Below are positions 26,336-37,548 of a stretch of DNA of 64,000 nucleotides, in pieces; position 1 is the stretch's first letter; the number at the start of each line of letters is the position of its first letter. The stretch is taken from positions 310,001-374,000 of the forward strand of contig NZ_JAPVBG010000003.1 of NCBI RefSeq assembly GCF_026967805.1. The letters run 5' to 3'. The notes under the pieces are model-generated. The model worked only from the letters and a program-made list of their open reading frames with translations, did not search any database and was not told the origin of the DNA. The DNA comes from Blastococcus sp. VKM Ac-2987 (lineage in GTDB: Bacteria > Actinomycetota > Actinomycetes > Mycobacteriales > Geodermatophilaceae). Both the position numbers and the translations under genes were made by a program.

Positions 26336-27536
26336 CGCCGATCTCGCCGCCCGCGACCGGGCCCTCCCGGGTCTGCCGGTGCTGCTGGACGACGACCTGC
26401 TGGCCGGCTGGCTGGCCGGGCGCGGCCTCGGACCGGGGCGACGCCGCTACCTCCGGTACAAGCCCGGCACGAGCTGCGTCCTCGGCCTGGAGCTGCGCAC
26501 CGGCGGGGGCCCGGTCCCGGCGGTGCTCGGCGCCTGGTCCGCCGACAGCTCGCCCAAGCTCGGCAAGACCCGCCTCCGCGCCTCGAGCGGGACGGTCCTC
26601 GCGGTCGACGAGGGCAGCCACCTGCTGCTCACCACCGGCGAGGCCGACCGCGACCTGCCGGCGATCGCCGCGCTGGCCGGGCGGGGCGGCCCGGCTGCGG
26701 TCCTGGCGCCGCTGCTCCCGGGGTGGCCGCTCGACGCGGCCACGGTCCGGGTGCTGCGCTACAAGCCCGCCCGCCGGTGGGTCGGCATCCTCGCCCCGGC
26801 CGGCCGGGACCCGCTGCTGCTGCGCGTCCACCGGCCGGCGGTCAGCGCGGAGCTGCTGGCCGCGCTCACCGCGTTCGGGACGGCCCGGGTGCGCACCCCG
26901 GGGGTCGTCGCCGCCGACGTCGGCCTGGGTCTGACGGTCATGGAATGGCTGCCCGGGCAGGCGCTGAGCGACCTCCCGGCCGGCGACCGGGGGCACCTCC
27001 TCCGGCCGACGGGCCGGGTGCTCGCCCAGCTGCACCAGCACCCGGCACCCGGGCTGCGCCCGCGCCGCTCCGGTGCGGCGGCGGAGAGCGCGCGGGCGGC
27101 CGCCACCCTCGTGGCGCGGCTGCTCCCGGCCCAGGCCGGCCGGGCGCTCGGGCTGGCGGAGGCCATCGGCAGGCAGCTGCGGCCGCCGTCCGGGCTGCGG
27201 GTCTCCCACGGCGACTTCTCGGCCGACCAGGTGGTCGTCGGTCCGGACGGCCCCGCGCTCGCCGACCTCGACGAGGTGGCCCTCGACGACCCCGCCGTCG
27301 ACCTCGGGTCGATGACCGCCAGCGCGCGCCTCGACGGCACCGGGCACGACGGCGACGTCGGCCCCGTGCTCGCCGGCTACGCGACCACCCGGCCCCTTCC
27401 CCCCGCGCGGCAGCTGGCCGCTCACACGGCCGCCGCGCTGCTGCGCCGGGCGCCCGAGCCCTTCCGGCTGGCCGCCCCCTCGTGGGAGGCGGGTGTGGTC
27501 CGCGCGCTGGACGCGGCCGAGGAGGTCCTGCCGTGA
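26322..27536 (+). CDS. Kinase-fold phosphotransferase (APH/choline kinase type), first
   Basis: 404 aa from a GTG 14 nt inside the ABC gene. The C-terminal lobe has the catalytic loop HGDFSADQ (D298) and the metal-binding DLDE (D317), as in aminoglycoside phosphotransferases and choline kinases. The N-terminal half is unusual: an LRYKP-plus-V strand motif occurs twice, YLRYKPGTSCVLGLEL at about 43-58 and VLRYKPARRWVGIL at about 144-157. This suggests a duplicated N-lobe. It probably phosphorylates a hydroxyl on a sugar or small molecule. Antibiotic resistance is possible but not favoured by the context. Confidence 0.8.
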   Translation: MRPADADLAARDRALPGLPVLLDDDLLAGWLAGRGLGPGRRRYLRYKPGTSCVLGLELRTGGGPVPAVLGAWSADSSPKLGKTRLRASSGTVLAVDEGSHLLLTTGEADRDLPAIAALAGRGGPAAVLAPLLPGWPLDAATVRVLRYKPARRWVGILAPAGRDPLLLRVHRPAVSAELLAALTAFGTARVRTPGVVAADVGLGLTVMEWLPGQALSDLPAGDRGHLLRPTGRVLAQLHQHPAPGLRPRRSGAAAESARAAATLVARLLPAQAGRALGLAEAIGRQLRPPSGLRVSHGDFSADQVVVGPDGPALADLDEVALDDPAVDLGSMTASARLDGTGHDGDVGPVLAGYATTRPLPPARQLAAHTAAALLRRAPEPFRLAAPSWEAGVVRALDAAEEVLP

Positions 27537-28585
27537 GCGGTGCGGACGGCGGGGGAGCGGCCGCCCGGCTGGCCACCGCCGGCGCCGACGTCGGGAGCCG
27601 GGGCGGTCGGCTGCTGCGGGCCTGGCCGCGCAGCCCGGAGCACCTGCTGCTGGAGATCGCCCTGGGCGGGGCGCCGACCGCCGGGCAGTGGTTCGCGGAC
27701 CCGGACCGGGCCCGGGCGGTCGCCTCGGCGACGGTCGGCGCGACCGTGCGCGGCCGGCTCGTGCTGCAGCCGCGGGGCGCCGACCGCCGGCTGCGCGGCC
27801 TCGGCGACCTGCTCGCCGCACCGGGCGCCGCGCTGCTGGCCCACCGTCCGGAGCGGCGCGCGGTGCTGCGCCACCCCGGACCCGGCGGGGCGACGGTCTA
27901 CACCAAGGTGGTGCGGCCGGACCGGCTGCCGGACCTGCTCCTCGCCGCCGAGCGGGTGACCGGGCTGCCCGTGCGCACGCCCCGGCTGATCGGCTCCGAC
28001 CCCCGGCTCGGCCGCCTGACCACGGCGGCGCTCCCGGGCCGGCCGCTGCACGAGTTGCTGGGCTCGCCCGCCGCGGTCCCGGCCTGCCGGGCCCTGGGGG
28101 CCGCCCTCGCGGCGCTCCACGCGGCGCCGGTGCCGCCGGGCACGCCGGTGCACGACGCGGCGGCCGAGGTGGCGGTGCTCCGCCGGTGGTCGGAGCTGGC
28201 CCGCACGTGGGGTGCGGCGGACATCGCCGGCGTCGAGGAGGCGGCCGGTGCACTGGCGGCCGGGCCGGCCGGGCGGCCGGTGCTCCTCCACCGCGACCTG
28301 CACGACCGGCAGGTCCTCGTGGCCGGTGACGGCTCCGTCGGGCTGCTCGACCTCGACCTGCTCGCGGCGGGCGAGCCGGCGCTCGACCTGGCCAACCTGC
28401 TCGTCCACCTGGAGCTGCGCGAGCGGCAGGGCCTCCTCCGGGACGCGGCGGTGCTGCGGGAGGCGGTGCTCGAGGGGTACCGGCCCTCCGGCGCCACGCT
28501 CGACCGGGTGCCCGCCCACGCGGCGGCGACCCGGCTCCGGCTCGCCGCGGTGTACGCCTTCCGCCCCGGCGCACCGGTCAGCTGA
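27533..28585 (+). CDS. Kinase-fold phosphotransferase (APH type), second
   Basis: 350 aa from a GTG in a 4-nt overlap with the first kinase. The catalytic loop is HRDLHDRQ (D255) and the metal-binding motif LLDLDLLAAGEPALDLANLL (D273/D275). As in its neighbour, about 100 residues precede the apparent N-lobe; they look like a decayed extra lobe. The two kinases are only distantly similar, so they may phosphorylate different intermediates, or one may be regulatory. It is the last gene of the operon; the next gene is convergent 27 bp away. Confidence 0.8.
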   Translation: MSGADGGGAAARLATAGADVGSRGGRLLRAWPRSPEHLLLEIALGGAPTAGQWFADPDRARAVASATVGATVRGRLVLQPRGADRRLRGLGDLLAAPGAALLAHRPERRAVLRHPGPGGATVYTKVVRPDRLPDLLLAAERVTGLPVRTPRLIGSDPRLGRLTTAALPGRPLHELLGSPAAVPACRALGAALAALHAAPVPPGTPVHDAAAEVAVLRRWSELARTWGAADIAGVEEAAGALAAGPAGRPVLLHRDLHDRQVLVAGDGSVGLLDLDLLAAGEPALDLANLLVHLELRERQGLLRDAAVLREAVLEGYRPSGATLDRVPAHAAATRLRLAAVYAFRPGAPVS

Positions 28586-28612
28586 CGCTGCGTGGCTGCC
28601 CGGTCCGGCCGG

Positions 28613-29278
28613 TCACCAGCCGCGCTCGCGCCACTCCGCGAGGTGCGGGCGCTCGGCGCCGATGGTCGTGTCGCTGCCGTGCCCGGGGTAGACCCACGCC
28701 TCGTCGGGCAGGACGGCGAACAGCCGCTGCTCGACGTCGTCGACCAGGCTGGCGAAGTCCTCCGCCGACCACGTCTTCCCGACCCCGCCGGGGAAGAGGC
28801 TGTCGCCGGTGAAGACGTGCACGCCGGCGTCGCCGGGGCCGCGCCAGACCAGCGCGATGCTCCCCGGGGTGTGCCCGCGCAGGTGCACCACCTCGAGCAC
28901 CTGCGCGCCGACGGTCACCGGATCGCCGTGCTCCACCGGCCGCTGCACCGGCACCGGGAGCTCGGCGGCGTCGGCCGGGTGGGCGACGGTGACCGCGCCG
29001 GTCTCCCGGACGACGTCGGGCAGGGCCCGGTGGTGGTCCCAGTGGCGGTGGGTGGTGACGACGGTGCGCAGGTCGGTGCCCCCGATGAGCGCGCGCAGCG
29101 TCTCCGGCTCCGCCGCGGCGTCGACCAGCAGCGCCTCGCCGGTGGCCGTGCAGCGCAGCAGGTAGGCGTTGTTCGCCATCTCGCTCACCGCCACCTTGGT
29201 GATGGTCAGCCCGGGCAGCTCGCGCACGTCGGCGGGACCACCCACCGCGACGTCCCCGGTGTAGGTAGAGGTGCTCAT
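28613..29278 (-). CDS. MBL-fold metallo-hydrolase (glyoxalase II-like)
   Basis: 221 aa. The zinc-binding motif THRHWDHH (about 75-82) has one substitution from the strict THxHxDH pattern that keeps the key H and D residues. Later ligands are the H of RGHTPGS, FTGDSLF and YPGHGSDTT. The C-terminal IGAERPHLAEW fits the hydroxyacylglutathione-hydrolase-like group common in actinobacteria. It probably hydrolyses a thioester or lactone. GGAG lies 6 nt before the ATG. Divergent from the amidase gene across 47 bp. Confidence 0.88.
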   Translation of the reverse strand: MSTSTYTGDVAVGGPADVRELPGLTITKVAVSEMANNAYLLRCTATGEALLVDAAAEPETLRALIGGTDLRTVVTTHRHWDHHRALPDVVRETGAVTVAHPADAAELPVPVQRPVEHGDPVTVGAQVLEVVHLRGHTPGSIALVWRGPGDAGVHVFTGDSLFPGGVGKTWSAEDFASLVDDVEQRLFAVLPDEAWVYPGHGSDTTIGAERPHLAEWRERGW

Positions 29279-29313
29279 CCGGACTCCGTTCGGAAAGTGT
29301 CGGCGGCCGCCGT

Positions 29314-29319
29314 TACGGT
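29314..29319 (+). promoter_or_regulatory. Putative -10 element of the amidase gene
   Basis: TACGGT with 6 nt to the ATG at 29326; a leaderless arrangement like those in front of the S9 peptidase and uvrC. Confidence 0.45.
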
Positions 29320-29325
29320 CCAGGT

Positions 29326-30774
29326 ATGGACGCTAGCGGAGGTGTCGGCACTGCTCAGGGCGGAGCGGGGGGCGGTGCGCGGGACGGCGGGCCGATCGTC
29401 GGCCTGACGGCCACCGAGATCGCCACCCGGGTCCGGGCGGGGGAGCTGACGGCCGTCGAGGTGGTGCGCGCCCACCTCGACCACATCGAGGCGGTCGACG
29501 CCCGCGTCGGGGCCTTCCGCGTCGTCCGGCGCGAGGCGGCGCTGGCCGAGGCCGCGGCGGTCGACGCCAGCCTGACCCGGTTCGCGCTGCCGCTGGCCGG
29601 CGTCCCGGTGGCGATCAAGGACAACGTGCAGGTGGCGGGGGAGACCTGCACCGACGGCTCGCCCGGCCGCCGGTCCGAGCCGGAGCGGAAGGACCACGCC
29701 GTGGTCACCCGGCTGCGCAAGGCCGGGGCGGTGATCGTCGGGATCACCCGCGCACCCGAGCTCTGCCTCTACGCCGCCACCGACGGGCCCGGCACGGTCA
29801 CCCGCAACCCCTGGGACACCGCCCTCTCGCCCGCGGGCAGCTCCGGCGGCAGCGCGGCGGCGGTCGCGTCCGGGTCGGTGCCGGTGGCGCACGGCAACGA
29901 CGGCATGGGCTCGCTCCGGCTGCCCGCCGCGGCCTGCGGTCTGGTCACCCTGAAGCCCGGCGTCGGCGTCGTCCCCGGCGGCATCGGCGCGAACGACTGG
30001 TCGGGCATGGCCGTCAACGGGGCGCTGGCCACCACCGTGGCCGACCTGGCCGTCGCGCACGCCGTCCTCGCCGGCGAGCAGCCGGCCCCGCCGGCCGATC
30101 CCGGGCGCCCGCTGCGCATCGCCGTCAGCACCCGGTCGCCCGTCCCCGGCCTCGGTGGCGACGCCCCCGTCCGCGCCGCGGTCGACGCCGTGGTGGCGCA
30201 GCTGCGCGCCGCCGGGCACACCGTCGTCCGCCGGACGCCGCCGATCACCCCGGCGGCCGCCTTCGGCGCGGTGGTGCGCTGGATGGCCGGTGCGGAGGAC
30301 GATGCCGAGTTCCTCGGCATCCCGCGGGCCGAGCTGCAGGCCCGCAGCCGCACCCATGCCCGGATGGGCCGGGTGGTGCGCCGCCTCGGGCTCGTGCGGC
30401 CGCGCACCCAGGAGCGCTTCCGCGAGCGGATGATCGGGTTCTTCGACGACGTCGACCTGCTGCTCACGCCGGTCACCACCGGCCCGCCGCTGCCCGCCCG
30501 GCCGTGGCACGAGCGGTCCTTCCTCGCCAACCTCACGGCCAACGCCCGGTGGGCGCCCTGGACGGCGGCCTGGAACCTGGCCGGGATCCCGGCCGCGGTG
30601 CTCCCGGCCGGCACCCGGCCGGGCGGGCTGCCGGTACCGGTCCAGTTCGTCGGCCCGCCCGGCGCCGAGGGGCTACTACTCTGGATCGCCGGAGAGCTCG
30701 AGGCGCGGCAGCCGTGGCGGCGGTACGCGCCGGTCTTCGACCCGACCGGGCCGGCGGCCGCGACCACCGCCTGA
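29326..30774 (+). CDS. Amidase signature family hydrolase
   Basis: 482 aa. The Ser-cisSer-Lys triad is visible: K98 in VAIKDNV, the cis-Ser in SPAGSSGGSAAA (S172/S173), and the nucleophile S196 in GNDGMGSLRLPAA. The usual GSDTGGSIR stretch is here changed to GNDGMGSLR. The family hydrolyses amides from indoleacetamide to aryl amides, so the substrate is uncertain; a GatA role is unlikely since no gatB/C is nearby. The first 25 residues (glycine-rich) may not be part of the fold. Single-gene unit. Confidence 0.88.
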   Translation: MDASGGVGTAQGGAGGGARDGGPIVGLTATEIATRVRAGELTAVEVVRAHLDHIEAVDARVGAFRVVRREAALAEAAAVDASLTRFALPLAGVPVAIKDNVQVAGETCTDGSPGRRSEPERKDHAVVTRLRKAGAVIVGITRAPELCLYAATDGPGTVTRNPWDTALSPAGSSGGSAAAVASGSVPVAHGNDGMGSLRLPAAACGLVTLKPGVGVVPGGIGANDWSGMAVNGALATTVADLAVAHAVLAGEQPAPPADPGRPLRIAVSTRSPVPGLGGDAPVRAAVDAVVAQLRAAGHTVVRRTPPITPAAAFGAVVRWMAGAEDDAEFLGIPRAELQARSRTHARMGRVVRRLGLVRPRTQERFRERMIGFFDDVDLLLTPVTTGPPLPARPWHERSFLANLTANARWAPWTAAWNLAGIPAAVLPAGTRPGGLPVPVQFVGPPGAEGLLLWIAGELEARQPWRRYAPVFDPTGPAAATTA

Positions 30775-30954
30775 TCGGTCCCGACCACGGCCGCACCGCC
30801 GCCGGGACCGGGCGCAGCTCACATCTCCCGGCGGACGACCCCCGGTCGCCGGCGCGTTGCACCGGGTGGCTGCGACCGGAGCAGGACGGCCGCCGAGCAC
30901 AGCACCATCCGCACATCCACCCGGTGACATCCACCAGAGACCGACAGGGATCAC

Positions 30955-33852
<2,898 letters not shown>

Positions 33853-33865
33853 CCCACCGGCGTCC

Positions 33866-33903
33866 ACGACGGCCCGCGCCCCGCTGGGGACGCGGGCCGT
33901 CGT
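33866..33903 (+). terminator. Terminator after uvrA
   Basis: A perfect 13-bp stem, ACGACGGCCCGCG (33866-33878) with its complement (33891-33903). The loop itself holds CCCC/GGGG pairing. Confidence 0.8.
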
Positions 33904-33997
33904 CGCGCGGACCCGGCGACGGGCGGCGGCGAACGGGTGCGGGAGAGGTCCTCGGCAGCAGGGGTTGAGACGGAGGCGTTCCTCGTCGTATGGTCCC

Positions 33998-34013
33998 TGT
34001 GACCGATGTCACG
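33998..34013. promoter_or_regulatory. Crp-like palindrome upstream of a small membrane protein
   Basis: TGTGA-N6-TCACG, nine of ten positions of the actinobacterial Crp consensus, 47 bp before the ATG at 34061. It is placed where a Crp-type factor could activate or block the promoter. Confidence 0.5.
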
Positions 34014-34060
34014 TACAGGCTTCCGGGCGGCGTGACGGAGTCCCTCGGAGGAGGACAGCG

Positions 34061-34351
34061 ATGAGCGCGCTCACGCCTGACTGCGACCCAGACCTCTCCA
34101 ACTGCGGCTCGCCCGTGGGCAGCGGAACCGGCAGCATCCGCTCCAACATCGTCGTGCTGGCGCTGCTGGCCGCCTCGTTCTCGGTCGCCAGCGGCGAGGC
34201 CTCGGGCACCGTGGCGTTCATGTCCGGCGGGGTGGCGATCGCGTCCGCGCTGGTGCTCGGGCGCCGCTGCCTCCGGCTCGGCCAGCGGCTCGCGTCCAGC
34301 GCCGGCGCGCACGCGCCGTGGGCGCTGCACCGCTCGCGACCGGCCGGCTGA
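34061..34351 (+). CDS. Small two-TM membrane protein of unknown function
   Basis: 96 aa from the ATG at 34061, after a very strong GGAGGAGG site; in-frame sequence upstream lacks one. A short N-terminus with two cysteines (C8, C15) precedes two hydrophobic segments (about 28-46 and 51-67) and a basic C-terminal tail. Topology suggests both ends on the same side. I recognise no family. It lies alone between uvrA and uvrC, with its own terminator downstream and a Crp-like palindrome upstream. Confidence 0.7.
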   Translation: MSALTPDCDPDLSNCGSPVGSGTGSIRSNIVVLALLAASFSVASGEASGTVAFMSGGVAIASALVLGRRCLRLGQRLASSAGAHAPWALHRSRPAG

Positions 34352-34384
34352 CGCCGCCGCGGCCGATCGGCTGATCCGTCTCCG

Positions 34385-34408
34385 GGACGCCCGGTGCGCC
34401 GGGCGTCC
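34385..34408 (+). terminator. Terminator after the small membrane protein
   Basis: GGACGCCCGG (34385-34394) and CCGGGCGTCC (34399-34408), a 10-bp perfect stem with a TGCG loop. Confidence 0.75.
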
Positions 34409-34471
34409 TGGTGGCATGCCCGACGCGACCCGGGGCCCCTGGGGCCACTGGGTCGGACGGGTCCCGGCGGC

Positions 34472-34501
34472 TGACGTCGTGTCGGTGGGCCGACCTAGGG
34501 T
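34472..34501 (+). promoter_or_regulatory. Putative promoter of uvrC
   Basis: TGACGT (34472-34477) as a partial -35 and TAGGGT (34496-34501) as a -10, 18 bp apart. The ATG at 34508 follows by only 6 nt, and those 6 nt are GGAGGC. The transcript may start at or just before the start codon. Confidence 0.45.
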
Positions 34502-34507
34502 GGAGGC

Positions 34508-36541
34508 ATGGCCGATCCGTCCACGTACCGCCCGGCGGTCGGCTCCATCCCGGAGAGCCCCGGTGTCTACCGGTTCCGCGACCCGAACGGCCGGGTCATC
34601 TACGTCGGCAAGGCCAAGAGCCTCCGGCAGCGCCTGAACAGCTACTTCGCCGACGTGGCCGGGCTGCACCCGCGCACCCGCCAGATGGTGACGACGGCGT
34701 CGAGCGTCGAGTGGACGGTCGTGGGCACCGAGGTCGAGGCGCTGCAGCTCGAGTACAACTGGATCAAGGAGTTCGACCCCCGGTTCAACGTCCGCTACCG
34801 CGACGACAAGAGCTACCCGTCGCTGGCCGTGACGCTGAACGAGGAGTACCCCCGGCTGCAGGTCATGCGCGGGCCCAAGAAGAAGGGCGTGCGCTACTTC
34901 GGGCCCTACGCCCACGCCTGGGCGATCCGGGAGACCCTCGACACGCTGACCCGCGTCTTCCCGGCCCGCACCTGCTCCACCGGCGTCTTCAAGCGCGCCG
35001 GTCAGATCGGCCGCCCCTGCCTGCTCGGCTACATCGGCAAGTGCGCCGCCCCGTGCGTGGGCCGGGTGAGCGCAGAGGAGCACCGGGGGATCGTCGACGA
35101 CTTCTGCGACTTCATGGCCGGCCGCACCGACGCGATGATCCGGCGGCTCGAGCGGGAGATGGCCGAGGCCGCGCAGGCGATGGAGTACGAGAAGGCCGCC
35201 CGGCTGCGGGACGACATCGGCGCGCTGAAGCGGGCCATGGAGAAGCAGGCCGTCGTCCTCGGCGACGGCACCGACGCCGACGTCGTCGCCTTCGCGCAGG
35301 ACGACCTGGAGGCGGCCGTCCAGGTCTTCCACGTCCGCGGCGGGCGGGTGCGCGGCCAGCGCGGCTGGATCATCGACAAGGTCGAGGAGGTCACCACCGG
35401 GGAGCTGGTGGAGCAGTTCCTCCTCCAGGTCTACGGCGGCGTGGACGAGCAGACCGGGTCGGGCGAGGCGGGGGAGGCCGTGCCCCGCGAGGTGCTGGTG
35501 CCCGAGCTGCCCGACGACGCCGACGTCTACGTCGAGCTGCTGGAGGAGCTGCGCGGCGGCCGGGTGTCGCTGCGGGTGCCCCAGCGCGGGGACAAGCGGA
35601 GCCTGATGGAGACCGTGGAGCGCAACGCCAAGGAGGCGTTCGCCCGGCACCGGGTGAAGCGGTCCAGCGACCTCACCGCCCGCTCGCTGGCGCTCTCGGA
35701 GCTCCAGGAGGCCCTCGAGCTCCCCGACGCCCCGCTGCGGATCGAGTGCATGGACATCAGCCACGTCCAGGGCACGAACGTGGTGGCGTCGATGGTGGTC
35801 TTCGAGGACGGCCTGGCGAAGAAGTCCGACTACCGGCGCTTCTCCGTCACCGAGGGGACCGACGACACCTCCGCCATGGCGGAGGTGGTGCGCCGCCGGT
35901 TCGCCCGCCACCTCAAGGAGGAGGCCGACCGCAGGGACGAGCAGGGCCTCGCGGCCGAGGAGGGGCGGCCGCGCCGGTTCGCGTACCCGCCGAACCTGCT
36001 CGTCGTCGACGGCGGTGCCCCGCAGGTGGCCGCGGCCGCGCGGTCGCTGGAGGAGCTCGGGATCGTCGACGTCGCCGTCTGCGGGCTGGCCAAGCGCATG
36101 GAGGAGGTGTGGCTGCCGGGGGAGAGCGACCCGGTCATCCTCCCGCGCACCTCCGAGGCGCTGTACCTGCTGCAGCGGGTGCGCGACGAGGCCCACCGCT
36201 TCGCCATCACCTACCACCGGCAGAAGCGTTCCACCGGCATGCTGGTCTCGCTGCTGGACGACGTCCCCGGGCTCGGGGAGGCGCGGCGGAAGGCGCTGAT
36301 GAAGCAGTTCGGGTCGCTCAAGCGGCTGCGTGCGGCGACGGTGGAGGAACTCATGGCGGTGCCGGGGATCGGGCGGCGGACGGCGGAGGCGGTGCAGTCG
36401 GCGGTCGCCGAGCCGGTCCGGGGGGCGCAGGACGCACCGCCGGAGGTGGCGACCTCGCTGTCGCCGCCGGGCCCGGCCGAGCAGGCCGGCCCGCGCGCGG
36501 GGTCCGGCGACACCGCCGAGGTCGGCCGGGTGGCCTCGTGA
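34508..36541 (+). CDS. uvrC: Excinuclease ABC subunit C
   Basis: 677 aa. UvrC makes both incisions in nucleotide excision repair. The N-terminal GIY-YIG nuclease is visible as GVY (19-21) and IYVG (31-34), followed by a cysteine-containing region ([15 protein letters not shown]). A UVR domain lies near 210-240. The RNase H-like endonuclease domain starts around [23 protein letters not shown] (split here as residues about 413-436). The C-terminal helix-hairpin-helix pair is [19 protein letters not shown] and [12 protein letters not shown]. Its stop overlaps rapZ by 4 nt. Confidence 0.96.
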   Translation: MADPSTYRPAVGSIPESPGVYRFRDPNGRVIYVGKAKSLRQRLNSYFADVAGLHPRTRQMVTTASSVEWTVVGTEVEALQLEYNWIKEFDPRFNVRYRDDKSYPSLAVTLNEEYPRLQVMRGPKKKGVRYFGPYAHAWAIRETLDTLTRVFPARTCSTGVFKRAGQIGRPCLLGYIGKCAAPCVGRVSAEEHRGIVDDFCDFMAGRTDAMIRRLEREMAEAAQAMEYEKAARLRDDIGALKRAMEKQAVVLGDGTDADVVAFAQDDLEAAVQVFHVRGGRVRGQRGWIIDKVEEVTTGELVEQFLLQVYGGVDEQTGSGEAGEAVPREVLVPELPDDADVYVELLEELRGGRVSLRVPQRGDKRSLMETVERNAKEAFARHRVKRSSDLTARSLALSELQEALELPDAPLRIECMDISHVQGTNVVASMVVFEDGLAKKSDYRRFSVTEGTDDTSAMAEVVRRRFARHLKEEADRRDEQGLAAEEGRPRRFAYPPNLLVVDGGAPQVAAAARSLEELGIVDVAVCGLAKRMEEVWLPGESDPVILPRTSEALYLLQRVRDEAHRFAITYHRQKRSTGMLVSLLDDVPGLGEARRKALMKQFGSLKRLRAATVEELMAVPGIGRRTAEAVQSAVAEPVRGAQDAPPEVATSLSPPGPAEQAGPRAGSGDTAEVGRVAS

Positions 36542-37548
36542 CCGCGGGTACCGACCTGGGGGCCGACGCCACGGCCGACGCCGGCGGGGGCGACCAGGGC
36601 GCCGGACCCGCGCCGGGGGCCGGGCAGTCCGCCGTCGCCGGTCCGCAGAACGGCGTGTCCCCGGCGCTCGACCCCGCGAGCACCGAGACGCAGCCGCTGG
36701 AGGTCGTCGTCGTCACCGGGCTCTCCGGGGCCGGCAAGAACAGCGCCGGCCGGGTGCTCGAGGACCTCGGCTGGTTCGTCGTCGACAACCTGCCGCCGGC
36801 GCTGCTGCTGCCGATGGTGGAGCTCGGCGCCCGGGGCGACCTGCGCCGGTTCGCCGCGGTGGTCGACGTCCGCAGCCGTGCCTTCTCCAGCGACCTGGAG
36901 GAGGCCATCCGGGTCCTGTCCGCGGCCGGGCACCGGCCCCGCGTGGTCTACGTGCACGCCCGGGACGAGGTCCTGGTGCGCCGGTACGAGTCCAACCGGC
37001 GGGAGCACCCCCTCCAGGGCAGCGGCACCCTGACCGACGGGATCACCGAGGAGCGCGCGCTGCTCACCGGCATCGCCGGCGAGGCCGACCTGTGGGTCGA
37101 CACCAGCGACCTGAACGTCCACCAACTGCGGGCCACGCTGGAGAACGCGTTCGCCCGCGACGGTCGCACCCCGCCGCTCACCGCGACGGTGATGAGCTTC
37201 GGCTTCAAGTACGGCCTGCCCCTGGACGCCGACCTGGTCGTCGACGCGCGCTTCCTGCCCAACCCGCACTGGGTCCCGGAGCTGCGGGAGCACACCGGCC
37301 GCGACGCCGACGTCCGCGACTACGTGCTCGGGCAGGACGACGCCGCCGACTTCCTCGACCGCTACTCCGAGGTGCTGCGGCTGCTGCTGCCCGGGTACCG
37401 GCGGGAGGGCAAGCGGTACCTGACGCTGGCGGTCGGCTGCACCGGGGGCAAGCACCGCAGCGTCGCCATCGCGGAGGAGTTCGCCCGGCGGCTGGACGCC
37501 GAGGGCATCGCCGCCGTGGCCCGGCACCGCGACCTGGGCCGCGAGTAG
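36538..37548 (+). CDS. rapZ: RapZ/YvcJ-type nucleotide-binding protein
   Basis: 336 aa from a GTG in a 4-nt overlap with uvrC. The first 52 residues are a low-complexity Gly/Ala/Asp stretch not conserved in the family. The core then begins with the P-loop [10 protein letters not shown] (61-70), in which the usual Ser/Thr after Lys is N68. The C-terminal domain has the conserved [20 protein letters not shown]. In enterobacteria RapZ controls GlcN6P synthase through small RNAs; in Gram-positives the RNA role is unproven. The conserved uvrC-rapZ-yvcK-whiA order supports the assignment. Confidence 0.93.
   Translation: MTAGTDLGADATADAGGGDQGAGPAPGAGQSAVAGPQNGVSPALDPASTETQPLEVVVVTGLSGAGKNSAGRVLEDLGWFVVDNLPPALLLPMVELGARGDLRRFAAVVDVRSRAFSSDLEEAIRVLSAAGHRPRVVYVHARDEVLVRRYESNRREHPLQGSGTLTDGITEERALLTGIAGEADLWVDTSDLNVHQLRATLENAFARDGRTPPLTATVMSFGFKYGLPLDADLVVDARFLPNPHWVPELREHTGRDADVRDYVLGQDDAADFLDRYSEVLRLLLPGYRREGKRYLTLAVGCTGGKHRSVAIAEEFARRLDAEGIAAVARHRDLGRE

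Noticed and set aside
26322-28585. The two APH-fold kinases as antibiotic resistance genes
   Set aside because: They are tightly coupled to glycosyltransferases and an exporter and have non-standard N-terminal halves; a biosynthetic or regulatory role fits better.
30775-30954. LexA/SOS box upstream of uvrA
   Set aside because: No TCGAAC-N4-GTTCGA-like palindrome could be found here or before uvrB.
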